Shown here piece by piece: positions 57,836 to 64,000 of a stretch of DNA of 64,000 bases. This DNA comes from Spongilla lacustris (Eukaryota > Porifera > Demospongiae > Spongillida > Spongillidae): NCBI GenBank assembly GCA_949361645.1, contig OX442432.1:6088397-6152396 (forward strand). The letters run 5' to 3'. Numbering within the stretch: the stretch's first letter is position 1; each line of letters begins with the position of its first letter. The position numbers were made by a program, and so were the translations under genes. The notes beneath the pieces were generated by a model that searched no databases, was not told where the DNA came from, and worked only from the letters and a program-made list of their open reading frames with translations.

Positions 57836-58553
57836 CATGACACTTTGAAGGAGGTGTTTCTTGCTATACAGAGCATCGTGATACAGCAGCTTCCATTCCA
57901 TGGCAACAGAGAAGGGGGGTGCCCCTTCAGGCCCCTCCATATCAGCACCTGCCGTAGTTAGGTTGCCCACGGCAACATACTCCTTCCCCACCCCCATCTG
58001 TTGGTACAGAAAACGTTCCACTTCATGGAGGCATGTGATCAGGTAAGGAGTCCTGCGTCCCACAAGACAGGAGTAGATGGTACCAGGGTCAAACCTCCAC
58101 ACTGGCTCTGGTGTAGCGGGGTCCCCGAGGAGGGTGAGGAATATCTGGCCCACCTTGCCGCTCAGGCCGGCCATCTCTGCAGACACATCCAGGTAGGAGA
58201 GAAGGTCGTACACGTACTGCTCCAGCCTCCTGGTCTCTCCATACACTCCCCCCTCCAAGGTGTGGTCGGATTCATATTGGCTGTCGTGGGAGGAGCTTGT
58301 GTCTAGCTCCGCCCATCTCATTCCCTTCAACTGCTTGGTAGAGCAGCTGCAAGGCTTCATTACTGGACAGGTGCTTGGGGCTGCCATGAACCGTGAGGGC
58401 GGTGATGAGGGTGTGGCCCAGTTGGGGGGAGGGGCTGAGCAGGAGGTCTTGTATGAAGGAGAGTGCATCAGTGGAGAGCTCTGGTGCAGAGGTGTCTGCA
58501 GCTGCACGAGGAGGCCTGACCACATGGGTGGAGTGGTACTCACACAGACTGGA
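57836..58553 (-). pseudogene. ZFYVE26 copy 2, exon 4 equivalent, 23-bp deletion
   Basis: Nearly identical to 1-755. Relative to that copy it lacks 23 bp at 58337/58338, which shifts the frame between EALQLLY and KQLKGMRWAELDTSSS, and 27 bp near 58515 (in frame). The acceptor TTTTGTAG and donor CATG/GTAACC are intact, and its exit phase fits the next exon. With the deletion, the two halves cannot be translated together. Confidence 0.8.
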
Positions 58554-58865
58554 CTACAAAAGGTAATAACAACTCTTAAACATCATGTCACATGCTATGC
58601 ATTGCCATACATACATACATACACATTATCTGTCACATGTATATTATATATTATATATATATATATATATGCTACACGTTATTTGTCATATGCATTAATG
58701 CATGTCACATTGGGACAAGATACTCATGTACACACTCCTCATTCATATACCGTATTTTCACTCCTTTTTCGTTTTTTTTTTAAGTTCGTCGACGCTTTGC
58801 ATGATATTGTTTGGGTTTGTTTTTTCTTCGTATCAAGAAAGAACGTGTATATTGTTGTAATTCGT

Positions 58866-59048
58866 TTAGCGGCAAATTCTGGCTAAGCTAGGCCCTATTA
58901 ACTGGTACACTCGTGCGCATAAGTGGTACTGCCCACCACATTCAACGTTAACCGTTATGTCGCGCTTCCCGCCCTTGGGACAGACTGAGGTAAGGAGGGT
59001 TTCACCGTTTGGAACCTCCACCTTCGTTGTCGCCATCTCGGTCGCCAT
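58866..59048 (-). CDS. Possible small first exon or gene near the duplication edge
   Basis: Opens MATEMATTKVEVPNGETLLT with ATG at 59048 in a non-repetitive setting, about 300 bp above the edge of the duplicated block. No clear donor and no recognised homology. It could serve as a new first exon for the truncated copy 2, but this is speculative. Confidence 0.2.
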   Translation of the reverse strand: MATEMATTKVEVPNGETLLTSVCPKGGKRDITVNVECGGQYHLCARVYQLIGPSLARICR

Positions 59049-59049
59049 A

Positions 59050-59995
59050 TTACCACAATTATTAATACTGCAAACTTAATAACTTTTTATTTTATTTTAT
59101 TTTATTTTAAATTTTTTATTACTACGTTACACATGCACAACGGGGATCGGGAATTAATTAATCACGGCTGTTTCATTCCATTGAAAAGTTGGACATTAGG
59201 TCTCGTCCCCAACCCCTTGCATAGATATTAATATCTATGCCGCATGGCACTGGAATGTGGCTTATCCTTCTTTATCCGTACAACGTAAGCTTACTTTGAG
59301 TCGATATATCAGTCAGGCGTCCTTCGAGGACTAAAACAGTATAAGTTTCGTCTTTGTTGTATTTACATACGCGCGAAGAGAGGGCCGAGACTACATGCGC
59401 TTTATTTTGAGTTGTTCGTGTCAATAGGCTTTTTTGAGAAATCCGTCCTGCCAAATGAAAAAACTCTTTTAGAAACGTGTACTCAAGAGACGGCTGTATT
59501 TGGTTCTGTTTAGGGTGAAACGGGGCTTATTTTCTGCGCGTCGTGCCAACGCTTTGAAAAGGGCAGATTTTTTTACGTAACGAAGTGGTCCTCTCATATC
59601 GTATATGTGCGAAACACACATAGTATGCTTGGAAAACAAAAATCACACACTTTTCTTTGCATTTTCTATTTCGACTTAGCTTTTCTGGCCTCAAAGACTC
59701 CATTTTGGAAACACACTCACACTCAGGCGACAGGCGTACTAGCCCGACCTTCGGGCTACGCCTAATAATTAAGTGTCCTTGGGCAGTTGGCCATACTCAT
59801 GTGTCCTGTACGACTGATTGAAATGGTTGTGTGCTTCGTTCCCCCATCAGTCCAAAGCCTGCATGCATTCATGATTGCACATGTCCACCCATGGTGTTCG
59901 AGTATCCCAGCAAAAAATTCTTGCGTATCTTGGGTCGATTTCCTCTAAAATCCGTGCGATAATCGTATGCGTGATTGCAAATAGCAAGATAGCTA
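59050..59995. other. Intergenic stretch
   Basis: No gene seen. It has a 22-bp palindrome GCATAGATATTAATATCTATGC at 59218-59239, TTTTA repeats near 59083-59110, and a half-copy of the TAGCCCGACCTTCGGGCTACGCC word near 59740-59763 related to the 9-bp-TSD MITE ends. Confidence 0.5.
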
Positions 59996-61001
59996 CAGTG
60001 CCGGCTCGGAACTGTAGAAAGTAACACCTCGGAACTGTAGACTTTTACAGCGATTCATTGTTTATTTAGGCGTCCCATAATTCGATAACGTGGTCAGAGT
60101 GGCAATTGATTATGCTTACCTAAGTCAACAGTCCAGCCCAGCTTTTACATAATATTATGTAATTTTTCCAGCAGTCACGCGCACTTCCCTATGTGCTTGT
60201 GCGCAGTCAGGCTGATGCTTTGAGTTTACAACACGAATACTTGCGCGCACACGCACAAATATAGTTAAGATAAATACACGTGTGCTATGTAGCATACCTA
60301 GCTAAAGTTCGAACTTCGAAGCTGCATACTACACTGACCAACAAGTGTCATACACACAAAGTTGACAGTACAGCTTACCTAGCGCCTCGACGTAAGCAGA
60401 CCGAACGCTAAGTGCTCCTTAATTAGGCGGTTCATGTAGGAAAGCGTCGGAAGCAGCTGTAAGCCACTTACAGAAAGATTTGCTAAACCATTTACGGAGG
60501 TACACGAACCATGCATGTATTGCTAACGCACAGTTCTGCTTACAGTGTAACATTTTCAAGCGTGGCTACTTTTGGTACTGTACCTATAGTGACCATGTAT
60601 GATTCGTATTATTACCAGTATATAGTAGCCACGCTTGAAGATCAGATGTTACGCTATAAGCAGTACTATGCAGCTTTTACACCTTCAATCCTTCGAACTT
60701 TAGCTAGGTATGCTACATAGCACACGTGTATTTATCTTTGTGCGTGTGCGCGCAAGTATGCGTGTTGTAAACTCAGAAGCATCAGCCTGACTACGCACAA
60801 GCACATAGGGAAGTGCGCGTGACTGCTGGAAAAGTTACATAATATTATGTAAAAGCTGGGCTGGACTGTTGACTTAGGTAAGCATAATCAATTGCCACTC
60901 TGACCACGTTATCGAATTATGGGACGCCTAAATAAACAATGAATCGCTGTAAAAGTCTACAGTTCCGAGGTGTTATTTTCTACAGTTCCGAGCCGGCACT
61001 G
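59996..61001. mobile_element. Mariner-type foldback MITE, 1,006 bp
   Basis: Inverse ends CAGTGCCGGCTCGGAACTGT with TA outside each (59994-59995, 61002-61003). The arms are over 300 bp and nearly identical (CACGTTATCGAATTATGGGA, TACATAATATTATGTAA). The centre (60500-60660) has a second, looser inverted repeat including CAAGCGTGGCTAC. No transposase. Confidence 0.85.
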
Positions 61002-61189
61002 TATAGAAAAGTGATAAATCATTACTTAATATCCAAGTTCAGGTAATGCAAGAATCTTGGTCCAGAGTCCAAGATTTATATATGATATCTTGGTCAAGGA
61101 TCTTGGGTTATTGGTCAAGATATTTAGGCTAGGAGGCAAGGACCAAGGTCTTGGCCATGATCATGCCCATGATCATGCCCCAAGACCTT

Positions 61190-61665
61190 GCCAACTTACC
61201 CCTAGATCTTTGTCATGATCTTGCCCCCTAGCCTCAAGATCTTGGCCATTATCTTTCCTCCTTGCTCTAAGATCTTGGCCATGATCTTTCTTCCCTGCCT
61301 CAAGATCTTGGCCATGATCTTTCCTCCTTGCTCTAAGATCTTGGCCATGATCTTTCCTCCCTGCCCCAAGATCTTAGCCATGATCTTTCTTCCTTGCCCC
61401 AAGATCTTGGCCATGATCTTTCCTCCATGCTCTAAGATCTTGGCCATGATCTTTCCTCCTTGCTCTAAGATCTAGGCCATGATCTTTCCTCCTTGCTCTA
61501 AGATCTTGGCCATGATCTTTCCTCCTTGCTCTAAGATCTTGGCCATGATCTTTCCTCCTTGCTTTAAGATCTTGGCCATGATATTTCCTCCTTGCCCCAA
61601 AATTTTTGCCATGATCCGCCTTACTAGTACCCAAGATCTTGGCCATGACCTCTTGACCCAAAGAT
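61190..61665. repeat. 33-bp minisatellite
   Basis: About fourteen copies of a 33-bp unit around AAGATCTTGGCCATGATCTT and TCCTCCTTGCTCT. Less regular related sequence starts near 61040. The same unit returns in inverse orientation at the right edge of the window. Confidence 0.95.
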
Positions 61666-61727
61666 CTTAATACGCGCACGTGCATTAAAATTATTAATAT
61701 TTCTACAAATTGTTTTCTGTGGCCATG

Positions 61728-62033
61728 TAGTTGGGCGTAGCCCGACCTTCGCGTATTGGCGGAAGGTCGGGTACCAAACCCGCACAGTTTTTGTACAGGT
61801 GTATTATGCAATGCGTCAATTGAATAGTGGCGTGTTATACAATCGGTATCAATGAATAATTGTGTAAAGTATGTCGAAATCAGATTGGCTTTACTACCAG
61901 CTGCCGCAGAATGTATTTATTGGGCTCCTGCATTCTGATTGGACTGCAATCCCCGTTGCAGCTTGTACAAAAACTGTGCGGGTTTGGTACCCGACCTTCC
62001 GGCAATACGCGAAGGTCGGGCTACGCCCAACTA
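61728..62033. mobile_element. 306-bp Mutator-like MITE, exact 9-bp TSD
   Basis: Ends TAGTTGGGCGTAGCCCGACC and inverse, flanked by GTGGCCATG (61719-61727, 62034-62042). The arms of about 75 bp continue to CGCACAGTTTTTGTACA. Same family as 13588-14179. It lies about 60 bp upstream of a candidate start codon. Confidence 0.85.
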
Positions 62034-62094
62034 GTGGCCATGTTCGTGTGTCACTGAGTTCTTGCAGCAGAAAGGAGCGACGTTTGTGTGGACA

Positions 62095-62184
62095 ATGGCC
62101 ACGATCGATTCGTGCTTGTTCGAGCGCGTGCGATGGTGGGAAGCGAATCTGAACGTAACGCTACCTCGTCTTTTAGTGTTTGAG
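62095..62184 (+). CDS. Candidate first exon of an unrecognised gene
   Basis: ATG in the context GACAATGGCC, 30 codons (MATIDSCLFERVRWWEANLN and VTLPRLLVFE), then donor GAG/GTGCGT in phase 0. The codons look like real protein, but the family is not recognised. Confidence 0.4.
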
Positions 62185-62190
62185 GTGCGT

Positions 62191-62227
62191 TGTTATTATA
62201 TATATATATATATTATATATATAATGT
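62191..62227. repeat. (TA)n tract
   Basis: Short AT-dinucleotide tract just after the candidate first exon. Confidence 0.9.
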
Positions 62228-62512
62228 GGGTTTTTTTGTGTACGATGACGCTTTTCTTCGGTGTTTGCGGGGCTACTTTTTGTTACCATGCATTTATAGC
62301 TCGTTTCCTCAGATTAGTTCCTATCATAGCCATATTCCTTTCCTGATTATGACAACCAGCATGAGTTTTAATACTATTTAATATACTTTAGCAATACAGG
62401 CAACCAATCGGAGGAGGGAAGGATTGTGTGTACCCAATGGCATTCAATTCTAATTATAGCACACTGTTCCTGTGGAAGTGATGTGCAAGTACCTATTCAT
62501 TTCTACTAGGTA

Positions 62513-63042
62513 CACAGCAAATAAAAAAGTGTGAAGGTCACCTATAATCACCCGTAGTACGTTTTAAAAAGGGTGACCATCACACTAAATTTTATCTTCG
62601 TGTGATATCACACCCATCGAGTGAATTCACTCCGTTATTTGGTGTGACCTTCACACTAAATTTTATCTTTGGTGTGATATCACACCATCGAGTGAGTTCG
62701 TGTGAATTCACCCGGTTATTTGGTGTGACGTTCACCCAGTTTTACTTTGTATTTATAATTGATGACATTGTGGGATAAAAAGTAATTTAGTTACGTATAA
62801 ACCAATCATGTCGTGATAGCTTGTGGAGTAAGGTTCGGGGCTGTAGTGCAGAATATCACGGGTTCGAATCCTGACCGGTACATAACCTTTTTCCTTTTTT
62901 TTTTTTTTTTTTTTCCCCTTCTGCTTTTTGGGTGAAATCGCCAGCGCTTGGGTGTGACGGTCACACTTGATTTGGTGTGTCTATTGGCGTACTAGGCTCA
63001 CACCAAAGAATAGGGGGCCTTCACACTTTTGTATTTGCTGTG
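62513..63042. mobile_element. Small CMC-like element, 530 bp
   Basis: Inverse ends CACAGCAAATA...AAAAGTGTGAAGG, with TA on both flanks (62511-62512, 63043-63044). Subterminal GTGTGACCTTCAC words are repeated in both orientations. The terminus CACAGCAAA matches that of the element at 2491. It contains a tRNA-like box. Confidence 0.6.
62812..62880 (+). other. tRNA-like promoter sequence (B box) inside the CMC-like element
   Basis: GGGTTCGAATCCTGACCGG carries a consensus pol III B box (GGTTCGAATCC), preceded by a loosely A-box-like TAGCTTGTGGAGTAAGG. It does not fold into a complete tRNA. A similar B box (GGGTTCGAATCCTGGTGAGG) stands at about 19450-19470. A run of T follows each. Confidence 0.45.
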
Positions 63043-63066
63043 TACTCTCTGCCATTTCTATCCCAG

Positions 63067-63714
63067 CTTCTGCTCTGTACTACGCATGGCTGTCAGGACA
63101 GTCAGAATTGCATCTTAGAAAGGTATTTATTGCAATGTATCTCTTTACATAAAGTCTGTTGCCCTATTAAAGTGGATAGTTGCTGAGAACATGCAGATCG
63201 CGGTATGAGTCCATGCACGGTACAGGTTAGTAAAGACATTAGGATTGCTGAGCCTCAAAGGTGAACAGTGACTCTGGCAAGGGAAATGGAGCAGTGATCA
63301 GTATGATTTACCGTATCCATCTTAAGATATGCAGGTAAGATTGGATGAAGATGAAGACCTTAACATTGTGTACACTATATTGATATTTATAGTGCGGAAC
63401 AGAAGTGCACCCCAGCCTGGCCAGAAAATGCTTTATCCTGTAAGCTGAACCTGCATGGTGATTTGCCTTTTCATTATGATCATCTGTATTGTTTTAGGTT
63501 GTGGTGGAAGGTATTTTAGCACAAACGAAGGAAGTATCTGTCATATGGGTGAAATATGATATCAAGTGCAGTATGGTACATTTTTCTACATGGATGCATT
63601 TGTGTTGATGCTGTATACTGATATGATTTCACAGATTGCTGAAATCCAATACAACAGCCATACGAAACTCGTGCAACCAAATATGCAAAGCAACTGTGAG
63701 AGATTAATAAAGAG
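63067..63714 (+). CDS. Candidate downstream exons of the gene starting at 62095
   Basis: Intervals with good splice borders: 63067-63122, about 63261-63334, 63393-63439, 63498-63575 and 63635-63714. Readings include SGKGNGAVISMIYRIHLKIC, AEQKCTPAWPENALS, VVVEGILAQTKEVSVIWVKY and EIQYNSHTKLVQPNMQSNCE. The pair 63261-63334 and 63393-63439 agree in phase, as do 63498-63575 and 63635-63714, but not every junction does. Some boundaries are therefore wrong or exons are missing. The gene continues beyond or ends near the right edge. Family not recognised. Confidence 0.35.
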
Positions 63715-63799
63715 GTATATATAAAGACAGTCAATGAATGATACTTGTGCATGTAAATGTACATGTGTGTGTTTTTTTTTTAATGAACTGTATAACTTG

Positions 63800-64000
63800 G
63801 CTAAGATAATCTTGGGGCAAGGAGGTAAGCTATATCTTGGGGCAAGGAGGAAAGATCATGGGCAAGATCTTGGGGCAAGGAGGAAAGATCATGGCCAAGA
63901 TCTTGGGGCAAGGAGGAAAGATCATGGCCAAGATCTTGGGGCAAGGAAGGCAAGATCTTGGGGCAAGGAAGGCAAGATCTTGGGGCAAGGAAGGCAAGAT
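63800..64000. repeat. 33-bp minisatellite, inverse copy, runs off the window
   Basis: Units GATCTTGGGGCAAGGAGGAA and GATCATGGCCAA are the reverse strand of the array at 61190-61665. The inverse pairing suggests the arms of a larger foldback-type structure that includes 61.0-64.0 kb and extends right. Confidence 0.9.

Noticed and set aside
62812..62880. A functional tRNA gene
   Set aside because: A B box is present, but the acceptor and anticodon stems do not close and the sequence lies inside a MITE.

Overview
The window is eukaryotic nuclear DNA from a marine invertebrate, most likely a sponge. The grounds are short introns (50-360 bp) with GT-AG borders, ankyrin-ROCO-Death domain coding sequence, a ZFYVE26 (spastizin) homologue, and a very dense load of cut-and-paste transposons, foldback elements and MITEs. 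Cnidarian or mollusc origin cannot be excluded from sequence alone. Nothing prokaryotic was seen.

1-26.3 kb (minus strand): four exons of a ZFYVE26 homologue. Exons 1-3 lie at 26276-25711 and a large exon 4 starts at 755 and runs off the left edge. The phases agree (0 between exons 3 and 4), so the stretch between is a 25-kb intron packed with transposons: a 470-bp MITE, a (CT)n tract, a CMC-like element (2491-8605) with a nested hAT, a 4.36-kb foldback element (8624-12982), a hAT-ended unit (13515-19425) hosting a 9-bp-TSD MITE that carries a RecQ helicase fragment and a 4.86-kb TTAA transposon with a nearly intact 1,291-codon transposase, then a 4.88-kb foldback element (19514-24395) that itself hosts two MITEs, and a mariner-type MITE.

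26.3-48 kb: few genes. There is a cluster of candidate plus-strand exons (30.05-30.77 kb), a 7.1-kb foldback element with inverted 27-bp minisatellites (32.2-39.3 kb), a broken Ty3/gypsy element (gag, protease, and a separated reverse transcriptase; 39.8-45.8 kb), a second hAT (46.5-47.7 kb) and an orphan 3' exon (48.1-48.2 kb).

48.9-58.8 kb (minus strand): a second, partial copy of ZFYVE26 (exons homologous to exon 4 onward, but no exons 1-3) runs in frame into a long array of about 68-residue double ankyrin units, then ROC GTPase, COR and two Death domains. The spastizin homology stops exactly where the ankyrin array starts. About seven small frame breaks lie along this chimera, so it is either a decaying fusion or an assembly or consensus problem. 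Exon 4 of this copy and exon 4 at the left edge belong to a recent 58-kb-spaced duplication.

58.8-64 kb: mariner-type and 9-bp-TSD MITEs, a small CMC-like element with a tRNA-like B box, a 33-bp minisatellite that reappears inverted at the right edge, and candidate plus-strand exons of an unrecognised gene (62.1-63.7 kb).

Splice sites and target-site duplications were read by eye; no alignment or database search was run.
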